Part shown: piece by piece, positions 32,929 to 41,765 of the stretch
Layout: each line of letters starts with the position of its first letter
Position numbering within the stretch: position 1 is the first letter of the stretch
Origin: JAZDJP01 sp043803805
GTDB lineage: Bacteria > Planctomycetota > JAZDJP01
Reading direction: 5' to 3'
Length of the DNA stretch: 53,235 bases
Assembly: GCA_043803805.1 (NCBI GenBank)
Contig: JAZDJP010000113.1
Location: forward strand, 1-53,235
Translations under genes and position numbers: made by a program
Notes under the pieces: model-generated
Seen by the model: the letters and a program-made list of their open reading frames with translations, nothing else
Told to the model about the DNA's origin: nothing
The model's database searches: none

Positions 32929-34527
32929 CTATTTCCCCGCCGCGTACGTGAGCGGCAGCCGCACCGTGAATGTGGATCCCCTGCCGGGTTCGCTGTCCAC
33001 CGTTACGAGCCCTCCGTGGGCCTCGACGATGGCCTTGACGATGGAAAGCCCGAGCCCCGTCCCTCCGATCTCCGCCGTGAGGCTGGAGTCCACCCGGGAA
33101 AATTTCTGGAACAGTTTCGGCAGATCCTCCTTGCCGATGCCGATGCCGGAGTCGGAGACGTCGAACCGGAGATTCCCCTCCTCCACCCGCACCCGGATGC
33201 GCACCTGGCCGCCCTTCGGGGAATACTTGATGGCGTTCGACACCAGGTTGATCAGGACCTCCGTCATCTTCTTCCGGTCCATCGGGACCTCGGGAAGCGT
33301 CTCCGGCATGTCCACCACCAGGTTGTGCTTCCGGGACTGGACCTTGGACATGCCCATGATCCCGTCCACCAGGGCCCGCGGATCCACCGGTTCAGCCTCG
33401 AGATGGATCTTCCCCGACTCGATCCGGGAGATGTTGAGCAGGTCCTCGATGAGGGCGAGCAGCCGGTCGGACTCGCTGTCGATGACGCCGAGGAATTTTT
33501 TCTGGGTCTCGTCCTTCGCCATCCCGAGAAGGACGTCCGTGTAGGCCTTGATGGAGGTGAGCGGCGTCCGGAGTTCGTGGGAGACGTTCGAGACGAACTC
33601 CGATTTCAGGCGGTCGATCTTCCGGAGGCGTTCGAGCTCGCGGGTCGCGGTCATGTCACGGCAAACGACCACCACCCCCTCGATGGTGGCATCCTCGTTC
33701 CTGAGAAGCGTCGCGCTGACCCCGAGAAGAATTTCAATCCCCGGCGCCGGGGTATGCGGGACCTGCCGGTCGAGACAGAACCCCGTCTCCAGGGTTTCCT
33801 GAAGAATCCGGCCGAACGGATCCCGGAGGGGTTCCGGGATGATGTCGCGAAAGGCGCGCCCCACGACATCGGGATCGTCCAGGCCGAACATGGCCAGGGC
33901 GTTCCGGTTGATCTGGGTCACGCCGAGCCCCTTGTCCAGCGTCACGATGCCCGCGGTGATGCTCTCGAGGATGTCCCGGAAAAGGTTGCGGGCGCGCAGG
34001 AGATCGCGGCTTCGCTCGGAGATCTCCCCGATGAGCCGGATGTTGAGGAACGACGCGCCGGCCAGGCCGCACACGAGCGCCAGTTTGTCCACGTTCTGCG
34101 GGGTGACGAAGTCCTCCCCGGTCTTCCGGATGACCAGGAATCCGGCCGTCTCCCCCCGGGCCGCCAGCGGCACGACGGTCAGGAATTCCTCGGGATTCGC
34201 CGCGTCAGACAGGGAAACGGGCTTCCGGTTTTCAGCCACCCAGTCCAGCTCGTCGAGCGTCACGGGAACGGTCGCCCCGTCCGCCCGCCGCCATCCGCCC
34301 TCCGACGGGAAATAGAGATCGAAGTGCCGTCCGTCCGCCAGACGGGCCACGGCCCCCCGCAACGCCTCTTCGATCGGGGCCCGATCCAGAGCGGAGACCA
34401 TCCGGTGGGCGACATCCTTGAGTTCGAGAAGTTCGCCCAGGGAGCGCGAGAGCGCGGCGTTCGTCTCGCGAAGAAAACGGAGCTCTTCCTCCGGGAGGGG
34501 AACGGCGGGCCGGGGCGTCGGAGGCAT
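32929..34527 (-). CDS. Soluble PAS-containing sensor histidine kinase
   Basis: 532 residues from ATG 34527, preceded by GGAGGGG. The N-terminal helical segment (about 15-50) is followed by a GAF-like domain (about 50-165, FDLYFPSEGGW...VVPLAARGETAGFLVI) and a PAS domain (about 180-300, GIVTLDKGLGVTQINRNALAMF). The HisKA dimerisation region carries the phospho-acceptor H317 (FVSNVSHELRTPLTSIK), and the ATPase has NLVSNAIKYSP, VSDSGIGIG and GTGLGLSIVKAI. No membrane helix is seen, so the kinase is cytoplasmic. It starts one base after the HDOD stop region, so is co-translated with it. Confidence 0.93.
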   Translation of the reverse strand: MPPTPRPAVPLPEEELRFLRETNAALSRSLGELLELKDVAHRMVSALDRAPIEEALRGAVARLADGRHFDLYFPSEGGWRRADGATVPVTLDELDWVAENRKPVSLSDAANPEEFLTVVPLAARGETAGFLVIRKTGEDFVTPQNVDKLALVCGLAGASFLNIRLIGEISERSRDLLRARNLFRDILESITAGIVTLDKGLGVTQINRNALAMFGLDDPDVVGRAFRDIIPEPLRDPFGRILQETLETGFCLDRQVPHTPAPGIEILLGVSATLLRNEDATIEGVVVVCRDMTATRELERLRKIDRLKSEFVSNVSHELRTPLTSIKAYTDVLLGMAKDETQKKFLGVIDSESDRLLALIEDLLNISRIESGKIHLEAEPVDPRALVDGIMGMSKVQSRKHNLVVDMPETLPEVPMDRKKMTEVLINLVSNAIKYSPKGGQVRIRVRVEEGNLRFDVSDSGIGIGKEDLPKLFQKFSRVDSSLTAEIGGTGLGLSIVKAIVEAHGGLVTVDSEPGRGSTFTVRLPLTYAAGK

Positions 34528-34528
34528 C

Positions 34529-35392
34529 CTACATCCCCTCCAGGAACACCATGGCCCGTTCGGCCTCGTCGTGGACTTCCTGAAGCAGCGCCGGAAAGTC
34601 ATCGGCCGACAGTCCCGTACTTTTCCAGGCATCGGGGCTGATCGCGGGGATCCGCCGATCGCCGCCGTTGCCGATGCAAATGGATCGGACGAGAACGTCC
34701 GCCAGATGCACCACCGGCGTGAGACGCAGTTCGTCATCGGCAAGGGCGGGATTGTGGTGGCGGGCGACCGCCGTGATATGGATCCTGGGCAGATTCCATC
34801 GCTCGAGAAGCCAGCTCCCCACCTCGGCATGGCTGACGCCCAGCACCTCGGACTCGGCCTCCAGAAGCAGGGTGTCCGCCTCCTTCGCCCGCCTTATCGC
34901 CTGGCCAAACTCCTCGGGGACGCACTGATCCAGGATGACCTTGCCGATGTCGTGGAGCAGCCCCGCGACGAAGAATTCCTCAATGGCGTTCACACCGATC
35001 CGCCGGGCCAGGACCCGGCTGGCGGCCCCGCAGGCCACGGAATGCTTCCACAGGGCGAGCCGGTCGAAGGACGCCGACTTCCCGTCCTTTCCGAAGGCGT
35101 CGAAGACCGACGTGGAGAGGATCACGCCCTTCACCGCATTGAAACCGAGGATGACAATGGCGTGGGTGGTCGTCGTGATGCGGTTCGGGAAACCGTAGAA
35201 CGATGAATTCACGATGCGGAGGATCTTGATCGTGAGGGCCGGATCGGAGGCGATGAGCTGGCCCACCTCCTTGGCCGTCGTCCGGGGATTTATCATGAAC
35301 TGGTTGATCTTGGCGAGCATCGTCGGAAGGGTGGGAAGCCCTCCGATGGTCTCGATCTTCCGACGCAGTTTTTCCACCACTTCCGACGGCAT
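34529..35392 (-). CDS. HDOD domain signalling protein
   Basis: 287 residues. The HDOD core shows LPTLPTMLAKINQFMINPRT, LIASDPALTIKILRIVNSSFYG, FPNRITTTTHAIVILGFNAVKGVIL and LLHDIGKVILDQCVPEEF. HDOD proteins resemble HD hydrolases but act mostly as regulatory modules in two-component and c-di-GMP networks. LLHDIGK and SHAEVGSWLLERWNLP keep HD-like residues, so phosphohydrolase activity is not excluded. It is followed directly by the kinase and response regulator genes. Confidence 0.9.
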   Translation of the reverse strand: MPSEVVEKLRRKIETIGGLPTLPTMLAKINQFMINPRTTAKEVGQLIASDPALTIKILRIVNSSFYGFPNRITTTTHAIVILGFNAVKGVILSTSVFDAFGKDGKSASFDRLALWKHSVACGAASRVLARRIGVNAIEEFFVAGLLHDIGKVILDQCVPEEFGQAIRRAKEADTLLLEAESEVLGVSHAEVGSWLLERWNLPRIHITAVARHHNPALADDELRLTPVVHLADVLVRSICIGNGGDRRIPAISPDAWKSTGLSADDFPALLQEVHDEAERAMVFLEGM

Positions 35393-35419
35393 GGCTCCCT
35401 CGCGCCCTGGCTATTCAGT

Positions 35420-35785
35420 CTAATTACCGGCGGCTGATGCGCCCTTCCGTTGGGCAATCATCCCCTTGAGGTGCGCCTTCGCGGCGACCTCGAGACGGCC
35501 CATCACCTCATCCCCGCGGACCCGCTCGAACATATGGGCCACCTCCCGTTCCGCGGTGTCCTCGCCCCAGTCGGCGGCCGGTCCGACTCCGGCGATGCCC
35601 GCCGCGTCCGCGGCGCCGGAGGCGTCCTCGATGCTGACCACCGTCACCCGGCGGGCCCGGAGGCGCGCGATGACCTCATCCTTGAGCACCGTCCCCTCCC
35701 TCACCAGGAGATTCCCCATGGCGTCCGTGACCGGCTTGGCCGTCACCATCCCGGACTTGAGCTGGTCGAGCGCGACGGTCTTCAC
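35420..35785 (-). CDS. Small protein with an HD-GYP-associated N-terminal domain
   Basis: 121 residues from GTG 35785, whose GTGA overlaps the argH stop. VKTVALDQLKSGMVTAKPV, GNLLVREGTVLKDEVIARLR and RRVTVVSIED match the small beta domain often found in front of HD-GYP c-di-GMP phosphodiesterases (DUF3391-like). Here it is stand-alone with a helical tail (AHMFERVRGDEVMGRLEVAAK). It is probably a regulatory partner of the HDOD and kinase genes downstream. The ORF also extends upstream through argH in another frame, which is a shadow. Confidence 0.65.
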   Translation of the reverse strand: MKTVALDQLKSGMVTAKPVTDAMGNLLVREGTVLKDEVIARLRARRVTVVSIEDASGAADAAGIAGVGPAADWGEDTAEREVAHMFERVRGDEVMGRLEVAAKAHLKGMIAQRKGASAAGN

Positions 35786-37170
35786 AGATCCCCCGGGAAC
35801 GTCCGGAGCGCCGGGAGAAGCCGCCGCCGGGTCTCCGCCAGACACGCCGGGGCCCGGCGCTGGGCCCCCGCGAGCGCCCCCCGCGGGGACAGGACGGCCA
35901 GCGCCTTCACGTCCGCGCGGGGCGCGTGGCGGCGGATGCCGTCGAGGCCGAGCCCGGAAAGCGGCACCCCGCGCCGGACGCATTCCGCGACCATCTTTCC
36001 CACGACGCGGTGGGCCTCCCGGAACGGCATCCCCCTGAGGACGAGTTCATCCGCCAGGGCCGTGGACTCCGAGAAATCGCCGCCGAGCCCCGCCTCGATG
36101 CGGTCCGTCACCAACCGCACATTCGGCGCCAGCGCCGCCAGAATCCCGACCACCGCCCGCGCCGCATCCGACGCCCGGATGACCGGCGGCACCGTCTCCT
36201 GAAGATCCCGGTTGTAGGCCAGCGGCAGCCCCTTCATCGTCATGAGGAGCGACTGAAGAAGCCCGGCGAAGCCACCCGCCTTTCCCCGGACGATCTCCAG
36301 GACATCGGGATTCTTCTTCTGGGGCATCATGCTCGAACCCGTGCAGAACGCATCGTCAATCTCGAGGAAACCGAACTCCCGCGTCGCCCAGAGCACCCAC
36401 TCCTCGGCCAGGCGCGAGGCGTGGACCGCCAGGAGCGCCAGGGCCGAGACGTACTCCACCGCGAAATCCCGGTCCGCGACGGCATCGAGGGTGTTCGGCA
36501 TGACCCGGTCGAATTTCAGAAGCCGCGCGACGTACGCCCGGTCGAGGGGGATCCGGCTCCCGGCCAGGGCCCCGGCCCCGAGGGGCGACTCGTTGACGCG
36601 CGCCAAGGCATCCCGCAGGCGCCCCCGGTCCCGTTCGAACATCTCCACATAGGCGAGAAAATACATGACGGCGGACACCGGCTGGGCCCGTTGAAGATGG
36701 GTATAGCCCGGCAGGATGATCGCGCGGTAGCGGGCGGCGAGCGCCAAAAGCGCCTTCTCCAGACCCAGTAGGAGCCGGTCCAGGGCGACGATCTCGTCGC
36801 GGACGAAAAGGCGCAGGTCGAGAGCGATCTGGTCATTCCGGCTCCGTCCGGTGTGGAGCTTCTTTCCGGCGGCGCCGGCCAGTTCCACGAGGCGCGCCTC
36901 GACATGGGTGTGGATATCCTCGAGGGAGAGTTCAAACCGGAATCGTTTATGCTCAATTTCCCGCCGAACGGTCTTGAGCCCCTTCTCGATTTTCGCCCCC
37001 TCGGCCCGGGTGAGAATGCCGATCCGGACCAGCATCCGGGCGTGGGCGATGCTCCCGAGGATGTCGTGGCGGAACAGGCGCCAGTCCGTGGAGATGGATT
37101 CGGTGAACGCCTCGACGAGAGGATCCGTCGCCTTGGCGAACCGCCCCCCCCACAATTTCTTCCGCGGCAT
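35782..37170 (-). CDS. argH: Argininosuccinate lyase
   Basis: About 462 residues from ATG 37170 (an upstream ATG at 37185 adds five residues; neither has a good ribosome site). It cleaves argininosuccinate to arginine and fumarate. MPRKKLWGGRFAKATDPLVEAF at the start, LHTGRSRNDQIALD, PGYTHLQRAQP and the fumarase/aspartase signature GSSMMPQKKNPD (catalytic Ser in the loop) are present, in a normal-length tetramer-type sequence. It heads a signalling gene string (small protein, HDOD, kinase, regulator) with overlapping ends. Confidence 0.95.
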   Translation of the reverse strand: MPRKKLWGGRFAKATDPLVEAFTESISTDWRLFRHDILGSIAHARMLVRIGILTRAEGAKIEKGLKTVRREIEHKRFRFELSLEDIHTHVEARLVELAGAAGKKLHTGRSRNDQIALDLRLFVRDEIVALDRLLLGLEKALLALAARYRAIILPGYTHLQRAQPVSAVMYFLAYVEMFERDRGRLRDALARVNESPLGAGALAGSRIPLDRAYVARLLKFDRVMPNTLDAVADRDFAVEYVSALALLAVHASRLAEEWVLWATREFGFLEIDDAFCTGSSMMPQKKNPDVLEIVRGKAGGFAGLLQSLLMTMKGLPLAYNRDLQETVPPVIRASDAARAVVGILAALAPNVRLVTDRIEAGLGGDFSESTALADELVLRGMPFREAHRVVGKMVAECVRRGVPLSGLGLDGIRRHAPRADVKALAVLSPRGALAGAQRRAPACLAETRRRLLPALRTFPGDL

Positions 37171-37225
37171 GACCATGCGGCCCATTGTAACGGCCCCGCC
37201 CGGATTTTGAACGAATTTTTCCAAC

Positions 37226-37300
37226 ACGGGAACACGGCAACGCGAAAACACGAAAGGAGAAATCCCCACACCACGAAAACACGAAAAAGAGTCTCGGAAG
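37226..37300 (+). repeat. CACGAAA-type dispersed repeat
   Basis: The gap upstream of argH contains GCGAAAACACGAAAGG, CACACCACGAAAACACGAAA and similar short units, matching copies at 42690-42760. The rest of 37186-37439 has no gene or clear promoter. Confidence 0.55.
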
Positions 37301-37439
37301 GGTGGAATAACCGAAAACCCTGATTCACCACTTCAAATCGTCGGCGATTGTATTGAACGGCTCCGTTAAAGGTGAAGGCTTTTTGAAGGATGGGCTGGCG
37401 AAGACGAGATCATATTCCATTCCGTCTCTTCGCTTTCAG

Positions 37440-38270
37440 TCATCGAAACGGGAATAACTTCCGCAGTTCCTCCATCGTGGCTTTCGCGCCGTATTCGCAA
37501 ATTTCGAACGCCTCCACGGTCTTCGCGGCTTGCGCCGCCTTGGCGCCGAACACCTCGCGCAACTGGCTGCGATACGCCTCCGCGGAAAACCGCTTTCGAT
37601 TTTTTTCCGCAAGCCACCGGAGGCGCCCGCGCGCATCCCGGGGAACCGTCCTCTCCAGGCCCTCGTTCCACGGCAGCCATTCGTAGAATTGGGAACGATG
37701 GCAATCCAGCGCCCTGACCTTCCGGTCAAACACACGGTCGGTCACGACCACCACATCCGGGCGAAACGGAACCGGGTTCCGGAAACGATCCGAGAAGTAC
37801 GCAATGACGGGAATCTTCCGCAGCGGAGGAACCGTGGGCACGTTGTTGGGAACGCCGATGAGATACGACGCGTCCTGCACGAGCTGGGCGGTGTAGCGGT
37901 GATCGGGGTGATAATCGCAGGGGCGGTGCGTCAACACCAGATCCGGGGCGAATTCCCGGATCAATTTGATGAACACGCGGCGGTACACAAGCGAAGGTTC
38001 CAATTCCCCGTTCGGAATATCCAGGATCTGCGACGTCACCCCGAGAACACGGGCCGCCGCGATCGCCTCCGCCGCGCGCCTCCGCACAAGCGCCGCCCCG
38101 GCCTCCACCTGATGCCCCGTGGCGCCATTCGTGGCGGAGACAAAATGAACCGTGTGTCCGGCCCCGGACCACAATGCCGCGGTTCCACCCGATTCGATTT
38201 CGCAGTCGTCGGGGTGCGCTCCGATGGCCAGAATGCGAAGTTTGCGTTTTTGCGCCGATGTGCCCGTCAT
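37440..38270 (-). CDS. PIG-L family zinc deacetylase
   Basis: 276 residues of the LmbE/PIG-L (BshB1-like) fold that removes acetyl groups from GlcNAc-type amides. The zinc site is visible in ILAIGAHPDDCEIESGG (AHPDD at about 18-22) and in the later HRPCDYHPDHR. VVVVTDRVFDRKVRALDCHRSQF continues the family pattern. Substrate could be a bacillithiol precursor, a glycan or a secondary metabolite. The C-terminal part (EEL RKLFPFR) is typical of BshB1-like proteins. It is the only gene of its kind here and stands between repeats and the polysaccharide-lyase-like gene. Confidence 0.85.
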   Translation of the reverse strand: MTGTSAQKRKLRILAIGAHPDDCEIESGGTAALWSGAGHTVHFVSATNGATGHQVEAGAALVRRRAAEAIAAARVLGVTSQILDIPNGELEPSLVYRRVFIKLIREFAPDLVLTHRPCDYHPDHRYTAQLVQDASYLIGVPNNVPTVPPLRKIPVIAYFSDRFRNPVPFRPDVVVVTDRVFDRKVRALDCHRSQFYEWLPWNEGLERTVPRDARGRLRWLAEKNRKRFSAEAYRSQLREVFGAKAAQAAKTVEAFEICEYGAKATMEELRKLFPFR

Positions 38271-38338
38271 GGTTGACCTCGCTCAGAAATGAAAAGAGAA
38301 CGTGACAGCGACGGGGTCCATGTTATGCGCCTGCCCTG

Positions 38339-40213
38339 TCAGTTCAACCGTTTTTTGACTTTTCTTCCGCGTCTTTGCCGCGACCGCACCACGCCCGTCA
38401 TGGAGAAACAGATATTCCGCCCCGCTGTCAGCCGCACCGTCAGCCGCCAAAGCGTTTCGCCGGCATGCCGCGCGGATCCGTTGGCGCTCTTCCGATCGAG
38501 GGCAAGGCGTTCCATTCGAAAACGAGCCCCCGCGGGTCCGGTCAGGTTGAGAACGAGCGTGCTCTTCTTTCCCCGAATCACAGCCCGCCTGCCCGTAACG
38601 GCCACCGGTAACCACGTGACAAAACCCTCCTCGATCGCCGCGCCGCGTCCGGAAAACACAATGCGGTCCATGAGTACGAATTGACCTCCGGGAGCTAAGG
38701 TCAGCCGCCGCCGGAGCGACCTGAGATTTTTCACCGGGTAGGCGCGGGCGAACGCGATCTCCACCGACTTCTCCCGCCTGCCGGGCTCGAAACGGACGAT
38801 CCGGCCCCGGTACCGCAGGCCGAATTCCTGGAGTTTGCCGGCGACGACCGGCACGCTGTGGCCCAACGACTGGGTGTGCACGAACAACTTGTACCGGGTC
38901 CGGCCTTCGAAGTACCACCGGGTGTAAGGCGCGCTGCCGGGATCGCACAGCAAGTCCTCCCCGGCGGCGTGAACGACAAAACTGCCCACGTCGTTGTGGT
39001 TGTGGCTCTCCCGGTTGAACCCGGCCTTGCCGGCCAGCACCGTCCGGCCCGACCTGACCCGGAACACGCCAACCTCCGCCAGAAGGACGTCGTCCACCGG
39101 CCTGCCCGTCCCGCGCCGACCGTCCCACCAGAGCAGATTGCGCAGGACCATGGGCAACCTGTAGTTTATCCCGATCGTCGTCGGTAGCAGACTGCGCAGA
39201 TCCCGGACGCCGGTTCGATCGGCCAGGCGGGAGATGACCCCCGGCTCGAAGGCCACTCTCGTCGGACAATCCGCCGGGTTGTAGAAATGTCTCGGGGAAA
39301 GCAATACCTTCAGGGGATATTCGGCGATACGCCGCATCCGGGGATGTGCCAGAAAGTCAACGCGTCCCCCGGTGTGCGCCCGAAGCAGTTCGGAAAAGGC
39401 GATGACGTTGACAAGGCCGTACTGCCAGTAGGCGGCTCCCTCGTTGCTGGCCCCATCGGCGCCGAACGCGTGCGCCAGGAAGTACTCCAGACTCTCCAAC
39501 ACCAGGTTGACGCCCCGGGCCAGCCGTTCAGGGTCGCTTTCCAGGTGGAGCAGGACCGCCCCCACCGAACCGTTGCAGACGCCGTTCCAGTTGTTGTAGT
39601 ACTTGAAAAAGGGGATGCCTTCGCGCCGGCGGCCCAGGAATCGCGCCGTGAGGTTTTCCTCTCCGGGCGCGACCCTCCCCCGCCGGACGCGGCCGGCCCC
39701 GGCGAGGTATGGACCGACCACCTGCCGCTCGATCTCGTGACGAACCCGTTCGCGGATCTCCCCGGCAATCTCCCCGCCCAGCAGAACCAGGGTCTCTGCC
39801 AGGGCAAAGGCGGTTTCCGTCGCAAACAGGTCCATTCCGCCCCGTTCGTGGGCCGGAGCGATCCACGTGGTCTCCTCGCAGATCGCCCAGAGGTAATCAT
39901 GAACCGCCGCCAGGAGCGCCGGGTCCGGCGCCAGAAAATGTCCCACCGCGGCCGCCGCCAGATGGTACCGCCGGGCAAAATAAGAATGTTCATAGCCGGC
40001 CCGATCGCCGTCTTGGAGATACCGCCGGTATTCGGTATGGGGCAAATCGGGAATCGGATGGAAGCGGCGCATGTCCCGACGCACCGCGCGCAGGATCTGA
40101 CAGCCCGGGCGACCGCGCGCCCATTGCCGTCTGTTCCTCCGGGCGCGTTCCAATTCCGGAAACGCCGCGCACCCCGCGCGGAAATCCGCGGGCGAAACTC
40201 TCAACGTAACCAT
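38339..40213 (-). CDS. Heparinase II/III-like protein (polysaccharide lyase-type)
   Basis: 624 residues from ATG 40213, with AGGAGAG upstream. The N-terminal half is an alpha/alpha toroid rich in LAAAAVGHFL, WQYGLVNVIAFSELL and RIAEYPLKVLL. The C-terminal half is a beta-sandwich with the conserved heparinase segment SHNHNDVGSFVVHAAGEDLL followed by CDPGSAPYTRWYF. Family-typical catalytic Asn, Tyr and His residues are likely near 200-290 (YYNNWNGVCNG, NEGAAYWQYG). No signal peptide is evident. It would depolymerise an acidic glycosaminoglycan, alginate or related polysaccharide, or act on a cell-wall glycan. Confidence 0.8.
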   Translation of the reverse strand: MVTLRVSPADFRAGCAAFPELERARRNRRQWARGRPGCQILRAVRRDMRRFHPIPDLPHTEYRRYLQDGDRAGYEHSYFARRYHLAAAAVGHFLAPDPALLAAVHDYLWAICEETTWIAPAHERGGMDLFATETAFALAETLVLLGGEIAGEIRERVRHEIERQVVGPYLAGAGRVRRGRVAPGEENLTARFLGRRREGIPFFKYYNNWNGVCNGSVGAVLLHLESDPERLARGVNLVLESLEYFLAHAFGADGASNEGAAYWQYGLVNVIAFSELLRAHTGGRVDFLAHPRMRRIAEYPLKVLLSPRHFYNPADCPTRVAFEPGVISRLADRTGVRDLRSLLPTTIGINYRLPMVLRNLLWWDGRRGTGRPVDDVLLAEVGVFRVRSGRTVLAGKAGFNRESHNHNDVGSFVVHAAGEDLLCDPGSAPYTRWYFEGRTRYKLFVHTQSLGHSVPVVAGKLQEFGLRYRGRIVRFEPGRREKSVEIAFARAYPVKNLRSLRRRLTLAPGGQFVLMDRIVFSGRGAAIEEGFVTWLPVAVTGRRAVIRGKKSTLVLNLTGPAGARFRMERLALDRKSANGSARHAGETLWRLTVRLTAGRNICFSMTGVVRSRQRRGRKVKKRLN

Positions 40214-40387
40214 GGCTCTCTCCTGATCGTAACCATTAGACACCATTAGCAGGCATCAGGGGTCAGATAACAATGTTCCTTCCCCAACGTTCTACCGCCC
40301 CGCCGAAAAATTTACACAAAATTCCGGGTTCTGGTGGAAACATCGCCGGATGAACACCATACTGGGCGGGCCGCCGCGGAGATCGTC
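40214..40387. other. Divergent intergenic region
   Basis: This 174-base gap lies between the divergent heparinase-like and saccharopine dehydrogenase-like genes. It has CAGGGGTCAGATAACAATG (40257-40275), a form reminiscent of REP or transposon-flanking sequence, but no gene. A promoter is expected here for each gene; none stands out. Confidence 0.3.
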
Positions 40388-41617
40388 ATGCGAAAACAGC
40401 GAAAGAACCTATTGGTGCTCGGGGCCTCCGGCAGTGTGGCCCGGGCGTTCCTGCGATTCCTGAGCGGGTGGCGCAGCGAATTCCGGAACCTCGTGCTTCT
40501 GGACAAGAACCGCCGGGTGCTGGAGGATCCCTTCCTCGACCGCAAACGCCTCGCCTACCGGTTCGTCCGCCGCCACCTGGATCTTCCCCGCGACGGAAAC
40601 GCGTTCCACCGCCTGCTCCGGAAATATCGCATTGACGTCATTGTGGACGTGACGACCCACGCCACGATGCCGATGCTGGCCGCGGCGGACGCGGCGGGTG
40701 TTTCCTACCTCAACACGTCGCTCAACGACGAGGCCCTGGGGGTGACGGAACTGGTGGAACGCCTGTTCCCCCAGCCCCCGCGCGCGACCCGCGTCCCGCA
40801 CATCCTCTGCTCGGGCATGAACCCCGGCGCCGTGAACCTCTGGATCCGGCACGGTATCGAGCGGTTCGGCCGCCCCCGGGAAATCACCCATTTTGAATAC
40901 GACACCTCCGTCGCCGCGGAGGGATGGCGGCCGCTGGTGACCTGGTCGAAGCATGAGTTCCTCACGGAGATCGCCCGGAATCCCACGGGGCTCTTCGACG
41001 GGCGCGTGACAACGCTCGCGCCGGACAATGCCCTGCGCCATCTGGTGGATCTGAAACCGCTGCTCGCGCCGGTGCTGAAATTGGACGAATACCCGAAGGG
41101 ATTTCTCGTCCTCCACGAGGAAAACCTCACGATGGGCCGGGCGCTCGGGATCCCGTCGAAATTCCTCTATGCCATTCACCCGAGGACCATGCGGTTCCTC
41201 GTGGAACGCTTCCGCCGGACGGGACGGATTCTCGAGGGGGATCTCGAACTCGGGGATAATCTTTCCATCCCCCTGGCCGGGTCCGACACGGTGGGCGTGT
41301 GCCTGGAGTACCCGCGCCGGCGGGTGTACTACATGAACCGCGTGGACAATACAACGATCGTCGGGACCAACGCCACCTGCCTGCAGGTGGCCACCGGCAT
41401 CTACGCGGCGCTGTTTACGTTGCTGCTCGACCGTTTGCCCAATCGTATTTTGTCCGTGGGCGACCTGTACGAATCCCTGTACAAGAACGTCCTCTTTAAT
41501 AATATGCGGGTGGAGGAGATCGTGTGCGGCCGCCGGGACGGCCGCTGGGAAGTTCGCTCCCGCGTGCCCTTCGTCCGGATCCGGGCCCTGGACGCCCACG
41601 ACCGGCTGGTGGTCTGA
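40388..41617 (+). CDS. Saccharopine dehydrogenase/homospermidine synthase-like oxidoreductase
   Basis: 409 residues from ATG 40388, with GGAG six bases upstream; a GTG 54 bases earlier adds 18 residues. It has an N-terminal Rossmann fold (NLLVLGASGSVARAFLRFL, IDVIVDVTTHATMPMLAAAD) and a C-terminal domain with CSGMNPGAVNLWIRHG, YDTSVAAEGWRPLVTW and NATCLQVATGIYAALF. This organisation recalls saccharopine reductase and homospermidine synthase relatives, which reduce imines of polyamine or lysine metabolism. A polyamine role would fit pdaD and aguA elsewhere, but there is no direct link. The exact reaction is not determined. Confidence 0.7.
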   Translation: MRKQRKNLLVLGASGSVARAFLRFLSGWRSEFRNLVLLDKNRRVLEDPFLDRKRLAYRFVRRHLDLPRDGNAFHRLLRKYRIDVIVDVTTHATMPMLAAADAAGVSYLNTSLNDEALGVTELVERLFPQPPRATRVPHILCSGMNPGAVNLWIRHGIERFGRPREITHFEYDTSVAAEGWRPLVTWSKHEFLTEIARNPTGLFDGRVTTLAPDNALRHLVDLKPLLAPVLKLDEYPKGFLVLHEENLTMGRALGIPSKFLYAIHPRTMRFLVERFRRTGRILEGDLELGDNLSIPLAGSDTVGVCLEYPRRRVYYMNRVDNTTIVGTNATCLQVATGIYAALFTLLLDRLPNRILSVGDLYESLYKNVLFNNMRVEEIVCGRRDGRWEVRSRVPFVRIRALDAHDRLVV

Positions 41618-41765
41618 CGGATCGGTCACTTCACTCCATCTCTCGTGAAACGTGAAGCGTCGCTCGCCTGCCCACCGTAACGCCTTGAGAGAAGAGTCTG
41701 GCATTTCGCCCCGCCCGTGGAACAATATCGGCGACGGGGATTCTCGCCGGCGTCCGGGATATTTC

